A stretch of DNA of 64,000 bases, taken from positions 62,001-126,000 of the forward strand of contig NZ_JAKRNS010000005.1 in the NCBI RefSeq assembly GCF_022346615.1. The letters run 5' to 3'. The notes under the pieces were generated by a model, which did not search any database, was not told where the DNA came from, and saw only the letters and a list, made by a program, of their open reading frames with translations. A program made the translations under genes and the position numbers. Shown here piece by piece: positions 8,873 through 16,949 of this stretch (positions within the stretch are counted from its first letter, which is position 1; every line of letters begins with the position of its first letter). The DNA comes from Staphylococcus sp. ACRSN (GTDB lineage Bacteria; Bacillota; Bacilli; Staphylococcales; Staphylococcaceae).

Positions 8873-8897
8873 TTATGGTAAACCGGTTTACTATAAT
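8866..8897 (+). promoter_or_regulatory. promoter of the sugar-acid operon
   Basis: TTGACA (8866-8871) and TATAAT (8892-8897) are both perfect sigma-A hexamers, but the spacer is 20 bases rather than 17. A LacI-type dyad fills the spacer. The long spacer suggests a weak basal promoter. Confidence 0.65.
8878..8891 (+). promoter_or_regulatory. LacI-family operator O1
   Basis: GTAAACCGGTTTAC is a perfect 14-bp palindrome with the central CG step typical of LacI-family operators. It lies between the -35 and -10 hexamers. Confidence 0.85.
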
Positions 8898-8908
8898 ACA
8901 CAAGTTTA

Positions 8909-8922
8909 GAAAACCGGTTTAC
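8909..8922 (+). promoter_or_regulatory. LacI-family operator O2
   Basis: GAAAACCGGTTTAC is a second copy of O1 with one mismatch. The centres are 31 bp apart, three helical turns, so two repressor dimers would sit on one face of the DNA. It lies just downstream of the expected transcription start. Confidence 0.85.
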
Positions 8923-8948
8923 CAAATAACTGACAAAGGGATGAGGAT

Positions 8949-9698
8949 ATGAAAAATAATGAATTGGTTTTTAACACGTTAGTTGCTCAAACGCAGATTG
9001 AGTCAGGTTTAACGCAATTGGAACTATTCGACTATATAGTTGATTTGGGATTTAACAGCATCGAAGTACGAAGAGAATATTTTAAGAATATTGATAGTGA
9101 AATTGCAGCAATTGCCGACTTTTCTACAAAACAAAATATAACAATTCTGTACAGTGTTCCAGATGTAATCTTTTTAGAAAATGGTGAGATTAATCCAAAT
9201 ATTTCAAGATACTTTGCAGAAGCAAATAAACTTCGAGCAACACATGTGAAGATGACAATTGGAAATTACCAGAATAGCGCACAATTGCAGAATCTGAGTT
9301 TAATTAATAATCAAACATTTACTTTTACGGTTGAAAATGATCAAACTATGCAATCTGGAACAATTCACAACATTTTAAATTTTTTAACTGAAGCAAAACA
9401 AGCAGAAATCAAAATTGGTTACACATATGATTTAGGAAACTTTAAATATGTCGGAGAAAGTGAGATTACTGGTGCGGAAAAGTTAAAAGATTATGTAAGC
9501 TATATTCATTTGAAAAATGTTGCACGAGTTGAAGAGGGACTACAAGCGACTGCTCTGGAACAAGGGGAAATTGATTGGCGTAAAGTAATGTCACTGTTAC
9601 CTAAAGACGTGCCAGTTGCACTAGAATATCCGTCGAACGTTAAAGAAAATATTTTAACAGATAAACAATCAATTGAGGTGTTAGGTTATGGAAAATAG
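8949..9698 (+). CDS. sugar phosphate isomerase/epimerase family protein
   Basis: A 249-residue TIM-barrel protein of the xylose-isomerase-like / AP-endonuclease-2 superfamily. Typical elements are 'ELFDYIVDLGFNSIEVRREYF' near the N-terminus, 'HVKMTIGNYQ', 'FTVENDQ', 'IGYTYDLGNF' and 'YIHLKNV', the last three being the usual positions of metal ligands (E, D, H). It is somewhat shorter than the 270-300 residues of most members. It is the first gene of the seven-gene operon and probably isomerises or epimerises the imported sugar acid. Its stop overlaps the next gene by 11 bases. Confidence 0.8.
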   Translation: MKNNELVFNTLVAQTQIESGLTQLELFDYIVDLGFNSIEVRREYFKNIDSEIAAIADFSTKQNITILYSVPDVIFLENGEINPNISRYFAEANKLRATHVKMTIGNYQNSAQLQNLSLINNQTFTFTVENDQTMQSGTIHNILNFLTEAKQAEIKIGYTYDLGNFKYVGESEITGAEKLKDYVSYIHLKNVARVEEGLQATALEQGEIDWRKVMSLLPKDVPVALEYPSNVKENILTDKQSIEVLGYGK

Positions 9699-9936
9699 AA
9701 AAACAAATGTAGATGCTGAAAAGTTTGCTTATAAATTTATGGAATCCATACAGCGTGATACGCATGGTTCTGAAGATATACAGAAGTCAGCAAAAGAAGC
9801 ATTAGCTGCATATTTAACTGCTTATTATGTTGCATTAGATTTCAATAATCTTGAAAATTCATTTTTCTATGAGGAGAAGAAAAAGAAAAATGTATCAACG
9901 TATCAAAGAATTTTAAGTGAGTTAAACAAATATTAG
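9688..9936 (+). CDS. small protein of the sugar-acid operon
   Basis: An 82-residue soluble protein, helical in character with a Lys-rich stretch 'YEEKKKKNVSTYQRIL' near its C-terminus and no membrane segment, signal or Cys pair. I recognise no family. It overlaps the isomerase gene by 11 bases and is 11 bases before the permease gene, so it is co-translated with both. A role as an accessory subunit of the isomerase or permease is possible but only inferred from position. Confidence 0.65.
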   Translation: MENRKTNVDAEKFAYKFMESIQRDTHGSEDIQKSAKEALAAYLTAYYVALDFNNLENSFFYEEKKKKNVSTYQRILSELNKY

Positions 9937-9947
9937 GTGGTGAGGTT

Positions 9948-11222
9948 ATGGGTGCAGCAATCACTGGCATATTACTATTATTAACATTTATTTTGTTTGT
10001 CATTTTTGTCATGCGAGGCGGGAATTTAACTTTAGGATTTTTAATAATGGCCATATTATGGACAATTATTGGTTTAGTACCATTGGATGTAGCAATTAAA
10101 GAAATATATACAGAACCTGTACTTAAGTACGGAAGTACCATTGTGAATATTATATTTGGTTCTTGGTTTGGTCGTGTATTAGTTGATACTGGTATAGCTG
10201 GTAGTATCAGTAGACGGACACAAACAGTGGGTAATCGTTATCCTGTGCTAGCTACCATTCTTATAGCTTGTGTACTTGCATTAATTTTCTCAAGTTCTTA
10301 TGGCGTTGGTTCAGCGATTGCGATTGGTGTGATTATTTTTCCAATTATGTATTCCATAGGTGTTCCCAAGCATATCGCTGTTTTAGTCTTTACGTTATCG
10401 ATTGGTGCGGCAATGTATATCAATAATGTATTGTTTGTACAATTCCAAGTATTTTTCCCGAAAATTGAATGGGGATTAAGATATCAAAAATTTGGTTTTA
10501 CGGCAATGTTAGTACAAATGGCAATAACAATAGCATTTATATTGTTTAATCGTAAAAAAATTCAAAATGGTAAATCGAAATTAGTTGTGGATGAAGATGA
10601 AAATACAGAAGTTAGAGAAGTTTCACCTTGGACATACATATTGCCGATTTTACCTGTAGCACTAAATATCATTTTAGGTTGGGATGCAGTTCCAGCATTA
10701 TTTTTATCAATAATAATTGCCTTACTAGCGACTGGAAATATGCGAACATATACTGGTTTAATCAAAATGATTAATAATACAGCGTATAACGCAATCAGTG
10801 ATATAGCTGGCCTTATTATTATGTTATTTGTGTTAAACATGTTCCAAGCAGCAGCAGTTCATGCAATGGCTGACTTTAACGAGGTGTTTAAGCATATTAT
10901 TCCTGATAATACATTATTGTTAACAGTAATTATGATTTTCCTAGCGCCATTAGCGTATTTTAGAGGACCGCTATTCTTATATGGTGCAGGTGCAGCGACG
11001 GCAAGTATTTTTGTGAGTACTGGATTATTTGACCAATACTTTTTATATGGCTTACTCGTTGTACCATCTATGGTCGGTATATCAGCATGTATCACACAAT
11101 CATGGAATTTATGGGCTGTTCAATATAATGAGTTAGATACGAAAACATTCTTAATTACTGGTTTGCCATGGATTTGGATGGCAACGGCGATTAACTTGTT
11201 CTTAGCATATTTTATTCTATAA
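9948..11222 (+). CDS. GntP-like sugar-acid permease
   Basis: A 424-residue membrane protein with about 11-12 hydrophobic segments and the architecture of the ion transporter superfamily (GntP/CitMHS type): an N-terminal half with 'SSSYGVGSAIAIGVIIFP' and a C-terminal half with 'SACITQSWNLWAVQYNE', both resembling the paired hairpin regions of gluconate and related permeases. The usual length of GntP proteins is 430-450. The operon context (kinase and aldolase of the 2-keto-3-deoxygluconate type) suggests it imports a hexonate or hexulosonate such as gluconate or KDG with protons. Exact specificity cannot be read. Confidence 0.75.
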   Translation: MGAAITGILLLLTFILFVIFVMRGGNLTLGFLIMAILWTIIGLVPLDVAIKEIYTEPVLKYGSTIVNIIFGSWFGRVLVDTGIAGSISRRTQTVGNRYPVLATILIACVLALIFSSSYGVGSAIAIGVIIFPIMYSIGVPKHIAVLVFTLSIGAAMYINNVLFVQFQVFFPKIEWGLRYQKFGFTAMLVQMAITIAFILFNRKKIQNGKSKLVVDEDENTEVREVSPWTYILPILPVALNIILGWDAVPALFLSIIIALLATGNMRTYTGLIKMINNTAYNAISDIAGLIIMLFVLNMFQAAAVHAMADFNEVFKHIIPDNTLLLTVIMIFLAPLAYFRGPLFLYGAGAATASIFVSTGLFDQYFLYGLLVVPSMVGISACITQSWNLWAVQYNELDTKTFLITGLPWIWMATAINLFLAYFIL

Positions 11223-11235
11223 GGAGAGAGTGCAG

Positions 11236-12195
11236 ATGAGTAAATTTTTAACTATAGGAGAACCAATTGCATTGTTTGGGTCGGATGAGCAAGATAAAAG
11301 TTTAGAAGAAGCACAAAAATTCACTAAATATTTAGCAGGTGCAGAAGTAAATGTAGCAGTAGGTGTATCGCGCTTAGGTCATAGTACCCAATATGTGACA
11401 AGATTAGGCGACGATCCATTTGGTGGATTTATTGAAAAGGAATTATCTAAAAATAATATAGGGACAGATTATATTGAAAAGACAGATGCCTTTTGGACAG
11501 CATATCAATTAAAAAATCGAGTGAGTGAGGGAGATCCGGATATTTATTATTTTAGAAAGGGCTCTGCTGCATCTCATATTAATGAAGACATATTAAGTGA
11601 AATTGATTGGTCGGAAATAGAACTTGTGCATTTATCTGGAATTTTCCCAGCTATTTCATCTGAATCATTATCGGCGTTTAATAGATTAATCGAAATGATT
11701 AAACAGAATCAGATCACTTCAACGTTTGATCCAAACTTGCGTCCGCAGTTATGGAATTCTGAAGAAGAAATGAGAGAAACCATTAATGATTTAGCAAAAC
11801 ATGCAGATATTATTTTACCAGGTATTAGTGAAGGCAAAATACTTGTTGGTAGTGAAGATCCAGAAGTGATTGCTGACTTTTATCTAAAGCAAAGTGAAAT
11901 AACGAGTACGGTAATTGTAAAATTAGGTGAAGCAGGTGCTTATATAAAGCAAAAAGGCAATACGGTGGGAATGACAATTGCTGGACAGAGAGTTGAACAA
12001 GTTGTAGATACGGTAGGTGCTGGCGATGGATTTGCGGTAGGTGTTATTACTGGATTGCTGGAAGGTATCGATATCAAGTCCACAGTAGCAAGAGGCAATA
12101 TAATTGGAGCACTTGCGGTACAATCCTCTGGTGATAATGATGGCTATCCAGACAGATCTAAGCTGGATGCAATAGAAAAGGAGTATGAATCATGA
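11236..12195 (+). CDS. kdgK: PfkB-family 2-keto-3-deoxygluconate-type kinase
   Basis: A 319-residue sugar kinase. It begins 'FLTIGEPIALFG' like KDG kinases, has the 'AGAEVNVAVGVSRLG' substrate motif, 'FDPNLRPQLW' typical of KdgK, and the second PfkB signature 'DTVGAGDGFAVGV' with the catalytic Asp. ATG 11236 is chosen since AAGGAGAG stands seven bases before it; GTG 11230 is too near the ribosome site. It would phosphorylate KDG or a related 2-ketohexonate to the 6-phosphate that the aldolase at 13402 splits. Its stop overlaps the next start (ATGA). Confidence 0.8.
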   Translation: MSKFLTIGEPIALFGSDEQDKSLEEAQKFTKYLAGAEVNVAVGVSRLGHSTQYVTRLGDDPFGGFIEKELSKNNIGTDYIEKTDAFWTAYQLKNRVSEGDPDIYYFRKGSAASHINEDILSEIDWSEIELVHLSGIFPAISSESLSAFNRLIEMIKQNQITSTFDPNLRPQLWNSEEEMRETINDLAKHADIILPGISEGKILVGSEDPEVIADFYLKQSEITSTVIVKLGEAGAYIKQKGNTVGMTIAGQRVEQVVDTVGAGDGFAVGVITGLLEGIDIKSTVARGNIIGALAVQSSGDNDGYPDRSKLDAIEKEYES

Positions 12196-12818
12196 AACTA
12201 CAAGTTGCATTAGATCGTATTTCATTAGAAGAAGCGATTAATCTAGCTTTAAAATTGGATGGTAATGTCGACATTATAGAAATTGGGACGTCGCTAATTA
12301 AAGATTATGGAAATAAAGCTATTGAAAAAATAAAGGCAGTAACACTAAAAAGTCAGTTGTTAGTTGATAGTAAAACAATTGATGAAGGTGCTTATGAGTT
12401 TAAACAAGCATTCAAACATGGTGCTGATATTGTGACCGTAATGGGGGCAGCAAGTGTTCAAACATTATCGGCTTGTTATGAAGTGGCTCAACAACACGGT
12501 GGCACAATGATGATTGATTTACTTAATTTGAATCATGAACAAATTGCAGAAATTGATAACTTTTCAGAAGCAATATATCTGTTACACCATTCAGTGGATA
12601 CAAATGAAACAGTACAGGCAGTAACTGAAATAGCAGAATTTCAAAAATTACATGAACATATTGAACATATAGCAATAGCGGGTGGCATAGATTATGACAC
12701 AACAGAAGAATTAGCGTTACAAGGAGTTGTTGAAGCTGTTGTCGTTGGATCTAAAATCATTAAATCAGAAAATATTATTGAGACAGCAAAAAAATTTATG
12801 GAGGTATTAAAAGTATGA
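12192..12818 (+). CDS. 3-hexulose-6-phosphate synthase family protein
   Basis: A 208-residue orotidine-monophosphate-decarboxylase-fold protein. It begins 'LQVALDRISLEEAINLA', has the metal/catalytic motif 'VDSKTIDEG' (D-x-K-x-x-D), 'HGADIVTVMGAAS' and phosphate-binding 'AIAGGID' and 'VVVGSKII'. It is closest in style to hexulose-6-phosphate synthase (formaldehyde plus ribulose 5-phosphate to hexulose 6-phosphate), but the same fold includes 3-keto-gulonate-6-phosphate decarboxylase (UlaD), which would also fit a sugar-acid operon. It overlaps its neighbours by four bases on both sides and is followed by a matching isomerase. Which reaction it runs here is open. Confidence 0.8.
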   Translation: MKLQVALDRISLEEAINLALKLDGNVDIIEIGTSLIKDYGNKAIEKIKAVTLKSQLLVDSKTIDEGAYEFKQAFKHGADIVTVMGAASVQTLSACYEVAQQHGGTMMIDLLNLNHEQIAEIDNFSEAIYLLHHSVDTNETVQAVTEIAEFQKLHEHIEHIAIAGGIDYDTTEELALQGVVEAVVVGSKIIKSENIIETAKKFMEVLKV

Positions 12819-13357
12819 GTACGATTACTACAGTTATGAATGAAATTCAAGAAGTGATGAATTTAGTAGATGAAAATGAAATAGATAATGTGGTCGAAAA
12901 TTTAACAAAGGATAAGAGAATATTTGTTGTTGGTGCGGGAAGAAGTGGCTTTCAAGGCAAGGGATTTGCGATGAGATTAATGCATATCGGTTATCAAAGT
13001 TATGTAGTTGGTGAAACGATTACACCTTCCGTTCAAGCAGGAGATATATGGATCGCGATATCTGGCTCAGGGACAACCGAAAGCATTGTGACACAAACAG
13101 AAAAAGTGAAAAAATTAGGTCTTAGTGTCATTGCATTAACGAGTGATGCTGATTCCAAATTGGCGCAAATTGCAGATACGTCAATAATCGTTCCAGGAGC
13201 AACTAAAGTCAATACAGGAGTGAAATCAACACAGCTATTATCATCTTTATTTGACCAAACCGTACACATCACTTTAGACGTGTTAAACCAAAAATTAGCA
13301 GAACGTGATGAAACAACAAATCAGAGTGCTAATGCACAGCATACAAATGTTGAATAG
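12815..13357 (+). CDS. 6-phospho-3-hexuloisomerase (SIS domain)
   Basis: A 180-residue single SIS-domain protein of the HxlB/PHI type: 'FVVGAGRSGFQGKGFAMRLMHIGYQSYVVGE', 'ISGSGTTESIV' for phosphosugar binding, and 'VITLTSD'-like 'VIALTSDADS'. PHI interconverts 3-hexulose 6-phosphate and fructose 6-phosphate and normally partners hexulose-6-phosphate synthase, the gene that overlaps its start. It has the family length of about 180-185. The ribulose monophosphate pair usually handles formaldehyde or makes ribulose 5-phosphate; here it sits within a LacI-controlled sugar-acid operon, an unusual setting. Confidence 0.85.
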   Translation: MSTITTVMNEIQEVMNLVDENEIDNVVENLTKDKRIFVVGAGRSGFQGKGFAMRLMHIGYQSYVVGETITPSVQAGDIWIAISGSGTTESIVTQTEKVKKLGLSVIALTSDADSKLAQIADTSIIVPGATKVNTGVKSTQLLSSLFDQTVHITLDVLNQKLAERDETTNQSANAQHTNVE

Positions 13358-13401
13358 GTTAATCATAAAAAATCAAAATTGAAGTTAGTAGGTGCTATAA
13401 A

Positions 13402-14019
13402 TTGAAATCACGCAAAGTATTAACTGAAATAGAACGTAACCAATTTATCGCAGTTTATAGAACTACAGATAAACAAAAATTCATTGATATTGCTCAAATT
13501 TTAATAGAAAATGGATTAAAAACAATTGAAGTAACTGCAACAACACCACACTCCAATGAAATTATAAGAGAATTATCTCAATATAAGCATGCCGTTGTTG
13601 GGGCAGGTACTATATTAGATAGCGAATCGGCAAAGTCTGCTATCGAAGCGGGGGCATCATTTATCGTAAGTCCGGGATTTGATAAGAATTCAGCTAAAAT
13701 AGCAAACAGTTATGACGTGCCTTATATTCCAGGATGCATGACTGTGACAGAAATGATGAATGCGAGTCAATACGGATGCAATATCATTAAGTTGTTTCCT
13801 GCGAATCAATATAACTCCAAAGCGATTAAAGACTTTCAAGGCCCGTTACCTCAATTAGACTTTATCCCAACAGGTGGTATAGGTATAGCTAACGCAAAAG
13901 ATTGGTTAGATTCAGGAAGCTTTGCAATGGGAATAGGTAGTGAAATTACAAAAATTTACGATAAAGAAGGATCTAACGGTTTAAGTAAATATGTACGAGA
14001 ATTACTAATGCAAAAATAA
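13402..14019 (+). CDS. KHG/KDPG-type aldolase
   Basis: A 205-residue class I aldolase. It has 'TIEVTATTPHS' with the catalytic Glu, 'VGAGTILDSESAKSAIEAGA', 'FIVSPGFD' and 'CNIIKLFPA' with the Schiff-base lysine, followed by 'IPTGGIG' for phosphate binding. It would cleave 2-keto-3-deoxy-6-phosphogluconate to pyruvate and glyceraldehyde 3-phosphate, completing the pathway opened by the kinase at 11236. The start is an unusual TTG (13402) preceded by a weak TAGGTG site, 44 bases after the isomerase stop, the only sizeable gap in the operon. A bidirectional-looking hairpin ends the unit. Confidence 0.88.
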   Translation: MKSRKVLTEIERNQFIAVYRTTDKQKFIDIAQILIENGLKTIEVTATTPHSNEIIRELSQYKHAVVGAGTILDSESAKSAIEAGASFIVSPGFDKNSAKIANSYDVPYIPGCMTVTEMMNASQYGCNIIKLFPANQYNSKAIKDFQGPLPQLDFIPTGGIGIANAKDWLDSGSFAMGIGSEITKIYDKEGSNGLSKYVRELLMQK

Positions 14020-14033
14020 TGAGTAAATAAAAT

Positions 14034-14066
14034 AAAAATGACCACTTTTGAGAAGTGGTCATTTTT
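14034..14066 (+). terminator. terminator of the sugar-acid operon
   Basis: A perfect 14-bp stem (14034-14047 with 14053-14066) with a five-base loop and a T tract. Confidence 0.9.
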
Positions 14067-14208
14067 TAATAACTAATAAAATTTCCTAGGTAATATTTCA
14101 ATGTATTATTTATTTGAAAAATATTAAAACAATAAAAGTTATGTTCTTTTTGGTTATTTATTGTGTTAAAATACAATTACAAATCAAAGACAATAGGGGA
14201 CAACGTAA

Positions 14209-14514
14209 ATGAATATTGACGAAAAAACTTATATTGAGCAAAGAGTTGCAAATAATTCGAAATCTACAGGTGTAGCATATCTATTGTGGTTCTTTTTAGG
14301 TGGTTTTGGTGCTCATAGATTTTATTTAGGCAAAACAGGATTAGCGGTAGGGTTGTTAGTATTAACATTACTAACATCTTGGTGGACCTTTGGAATTCCT
14401 ACTTTTATTTGGGTTATTGTAGATGCATTTCTAATTCCAAGTATAATTAGAGAACATGCACATACAGAACGTAACCTTGCTACGACAGAAGTTCAACTGA
14501 TGAAAAATAAGTAA
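14209..14514 (+). CDS. TM2-domain membrane protein
   Basis: A 101-residue protein with a TM2 domain: two hydrophobic hairpin segments ('VAYLLWFFLGGFGAHRFYLG' and a second around residues 45-75) joined by the conserved 'GAHRFYLGKTGLAVG' turn, then 'IWVIVDAFLIP'. It has its own AGGGGA ribosome site, promoter-rich AT sequence upstream and a terminator downstream, so it is monocistronic. The family is widespread and its function in bacteria is unknown. Confidence 0.85.
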   Translation: MNIDEKTYIEQRVANNSKSTGVAYLLWFFLGGFGAHRFYLGKTGLAVGLLVLTLLTSWWTFGIPTFIWVIVDAFLIPSIIREHAHTERNLATTEVQLMKNK

Positions 14515-14559
14515 TGATTAGTTATGCAAAATTATAGTGGATTTTAATATAAAGCTTTT

Positions 14560-14595
14560 GAAACGTTAATTGTTGTGGTCAATGATTAGCGTTTC
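14560..14595 (+). terminator. terminator of the TM2 gene
   Basis: An 11-bp stem (14560-14570 with 14585-14595, one G-U pair) followed by TTTTTTATTATT. Confidence 0.75.
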
Positions 14596-14758
14596 TTTTT
14601 TATTATTACAATTAAAGATGGATATATAAATATTATTTATAGTTAAATTATATTCAATGTATAAACATTTAAATTTTTGTGTTGTAATATTGCTATATAA
14701 TTGAAAATGTAAAAATAGTAGCGTACCATTAAATTATAATGTATGAGGAGGTAATACG

Positions 14759-15796
14759 ATGAAAGCTGCAGTATGGTATGGTCAAAAAGATGTTCGAGTG
14801 GAAGATCGCACTCAAAATGAATTAAAAGATGGAGAAGTTAAGGTTAAAGTGTCTTGGGCAGGTATTTGTGGAACAGATTTACATGAATATTTAGAAGGTC
14901 CAATTTTTATTTCTACAGATAAACCAGACCCATTCCTCGGTGGTAAAGCGCCAGTTACTTTAGGTCATGAATTTGCCGGTGTTGTTGAAGAAGTAGGGGC
15001 AAATGTTAAAAATTTTGCTAAGGGTGATAGAGTCGTAGTTAACCCAACTGTTTCAAACCGTGAAAAAGAAGAGAATATTGATTTGTATGATGGTTATTCA
15101 TTTGTTGGCTTAGGTTCTGATGGTGGTTTTGCAGAATTCACCAATGTACCAGAAAACAATGTATATAAATTGCCAGATAATGTCTCTGATAAAGAAGGCG
15201 CATTAGTTGAGCCTACTGCAGTTGCTGTACAAGCTATCAAAGAAGGTGAAGTATTGTTTGGTGATACGGTAGCAATTTTTGGTGCTGGACCAATCGGTTT
15301 GTTAACTGTAGTTGCGGCTAAAGCAGCTGGTGCAAGCAAGATATTTGTCGCCGATTTATCACCAGAAAGATTGGCAAAGGCTAAGGATTTAGGTGCAACA
15401 CATGTTATTAATTCTGGAGAAGATGATCCGGTTGAAATAATTAAAAATAACACAGATAGTGGTGTAGATGTTGCATTTGAAGTTGCCGGAGTGGCACCAA
15501 CTTTAAAACTTTCTATTGATGTGACTAAAGCGCGTGGTACAGTAGTCATTGTATCTATTTTCGGTCATCCTATTGAATGGCATCCAATGCAATTAACGAA
15601 TACAGGTGTTAAGTTAACTTCAACAATTGCATACACACCTACAACATTCCAACAAACCATAGATCTGATTAATGAAGGTAATTTAAAAGTAAAAGATGTG
15701 ATTACTGATGAAATTCAACTAGAGGATATTGTGGAGTCTGGTTTTGAACAATTAGTAAATGATAAATCACAAGCAAAAATTTTAGTGAAAATCTAA
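14759..15796 (+). CDS. zinc-type 2,3-butanediol dehydrogenase-like protein
   Basis: A 345-residue medium-chain dehydrogenase resembling (R,R)-butanediol dehydrogenase (BdhA). It has the catalytic zinc ligands in 'GICGTDLHEY' and 'GHEFAGVVEEVG', the nucleotide-binding 'GAGPIGLLTVVAAKAAGA', and a C-terminal 'AKILVKI'. It would interconvert acetoin and butanediol or oxidise a related secondary alcohol with NAD. The four cysteines of the structural-zinc loop are absent: the region between 'VVVNPTVSN' and 'GGFAEF' has none, unlike B. subtilis BdhA. A GAGGAGG site precedes ATG 14759. It is a single gene ended by a strong hairpin. Confidence 0.85.
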   Translation: MKAAVWYGQKDVRVEDRTQNELKDGEVKVKVSWAGICGTDLHEYLEGPIFISTDKPDPFLGGKAPVTLGHEFAGVVEEVGANVKNFAKGDRVVVNPTVSNREKEENIDLYDGYSFVGLGSDGGFAEFTNVPENNVYKLPDNVSDKEGALVEPTAVAVQAIKEGEVLFGDTVAIFGAGPIGLLTVVAAKAAGASKIFVADLSPERLAKAKDLGATHVINSGEDDPVEIIKNNTDSGVDVAFEVAGVAPTLKLSIDVTKARGTVVIVSIFGHPIEWHPMQLTNTGVKLTSTIAYTPTTFQQTIDLINEGNLKVKDVITDEIQLEDIVESGFEQLVNDKSQAKILVKI

Positions 15797-15853
15797 AAAG
15801 GTTAGTAGTGAATAACAAAATAACTTGAGATATAAAATAGCTTAATTAACAAG

Positions 15854-15885
15854 AAACGACAATATCTATTATGATATTGTCGTTT
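15854..15885 (+). terminator. bidirectional terminator between the dehydrogenase and lacR
   Basis: A perfect 13-bp stem (15854-15866 with 15873-15885), loop of six, with flanking T/A runs on both sides. It separates two convergent genes. Confidence 0.85.
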
Positions 15886-15929
15886 TTAATTAACAGTAAA
15901 AATATTTTCAAATTAGTAGGTTATGTTCT

Positions 15930-16760
15930 TTACTTGTTAGAAAAGTTTATACGGTATTTTGATGCGCTTATTTCAAAGTGTTTTGTGAAAATTTTTGAGA
16001 AAAGTAAAGGATCTTTATATCCTACTTTTAACGCAATTTCACAAATCATCAAGTTGGTATTTATTAATAATTGAGAAGCATGATACATACGAATATAAGT
16101 TAAATAATCTTTAGGAGAACAATTTAAATTTTTCTTAAAGAGTTTAAAGAGGTGACTACGTGTTATATTGACATGATTTGCAACATCCACAACCATAATA
16201 TTGTTATTATAATTCGTATTAATAAAATCTACTGCATGTTGGATATCTTCATTTATAATTTCTATTTCTGTTGAGAAAGTTTTAGGGAATAATTCTTGTA
16301 ACTTATAAACTAAATGATATAAGTTTTGCATAATTAGAATATCTGAAGCATTTTGTGATCCTATTGTTTTAGATAATTCACAAACAGTTTGAATAATTTT
16401 TTTGATGTCAGAAGTGTCTTTATTCACTATCACATAGTTATCAATAATTTGACAACGATTTAGATAATTGATAATTTGTTTTCCACTCATTCCAAGCCAG
16501 TAATATGTCCAAGGTTTTGAAAATGAAGGATAATATTCGACTGCTTCATCCTTCTTTAATAAAAACATATCACCCTTTTTTAACTTATGTTCTATACCAC
16601 TACATTTAAATGTACCTTCACCCTCAGTTACGATATGTAAAACAGCATCCTTTATTACAGTGTAACGATAACCTACATTTGGAACGCCAATCTCAATACC
16701 ACACTCAATTAAATTTGCATCAATGTGTTTCTTTTGGAATTTTTTCCAAAGTAATTGCAT
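15930..16760 (-). CDS. lacR: AraC-family activator of lactose use
   Basis: A 276-residue AraC/XylS regulator. The N-terminal half is a cupin-like ligand domain ('AVLHIVTEGEGTFKCSGI', 'KKGDMFLLKKDEAVEYYP'), the C-terminal 100 residues hold two helix-turn-helix units ('MVVDVANHVNITRSHLFKLF' and 'CEIALKVGYKDPLLFSKIF'). ATG 16760 is chosen since GAGGTG stands seven bases upstream; seven more in-frame codons to 16781 lack a ribosome site. It is divergent from the lactose permease gene. The order and orientation match S. xylosus lacR-lacPH, where LacR activates lacPH in the presence of lactose. The assignment rests on that match. Confidence 0.88.
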   Translation of the reverse strand: MQLLWKKFQKKHIDANLIECGIEIGVPNVGYRYTVIKDAVLHIVTEGEGTFKCSGIEHKLKKGDMFLLKKDEAVEYYPSFSKPWTYYWLGMSGKQIINYLNRCQIIDNYVIVNKDTSDIKKIIQTVCELSKTIGSQNASDILIMQNLYHLVYKLQELFPKTFSTEIEIINEDIQHAVDFINTNYNNNIMVVDVANHVNITRSHLFKLFKKNLNCSPKDYLTYIRMYHASQLLINTNLMICEIALKVGYKDPLLFSKIFTKHFEISASKYRINFSNK

Positions 16761-16907
16761 AACAGTACACCTCGTTTTCATGGGAATTATATCCCTTATG
16801 TTTATAAAACCATAAATCTAAGCAATAATGAAACATTTTTCCATATATTATCATCATTATGCTATTCATAATATTTGTTTCGTACAAGTAAAATAAACAT
16901 AAGAAAT

Positions 16908-16922
16908 ATGTAAGCGCTTCAT
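16908..16922 (+). promoter_or_regulatory. cre-like site in front of lacP
   Basis: ATGTAAGCGCTTCAT contains the TGtAAGCGCTT-CA core of a cre with a one-base deletion in the right arm, 28 bases before the lacP start. Catabolite repression of lacPH through CcpA is known for S. xylosus, which agrees. Confidence 0.65.
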
Positions 16923-16949
16923 ATTATATGGATAATAGAGGTGGATAAG

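Noticed and set aside
15094..15549. Minus-strand frame of 151 codons
   Set aside because: It lies wholly inside the well-supported dehydrogenase gene on the other strand, with no start signals.
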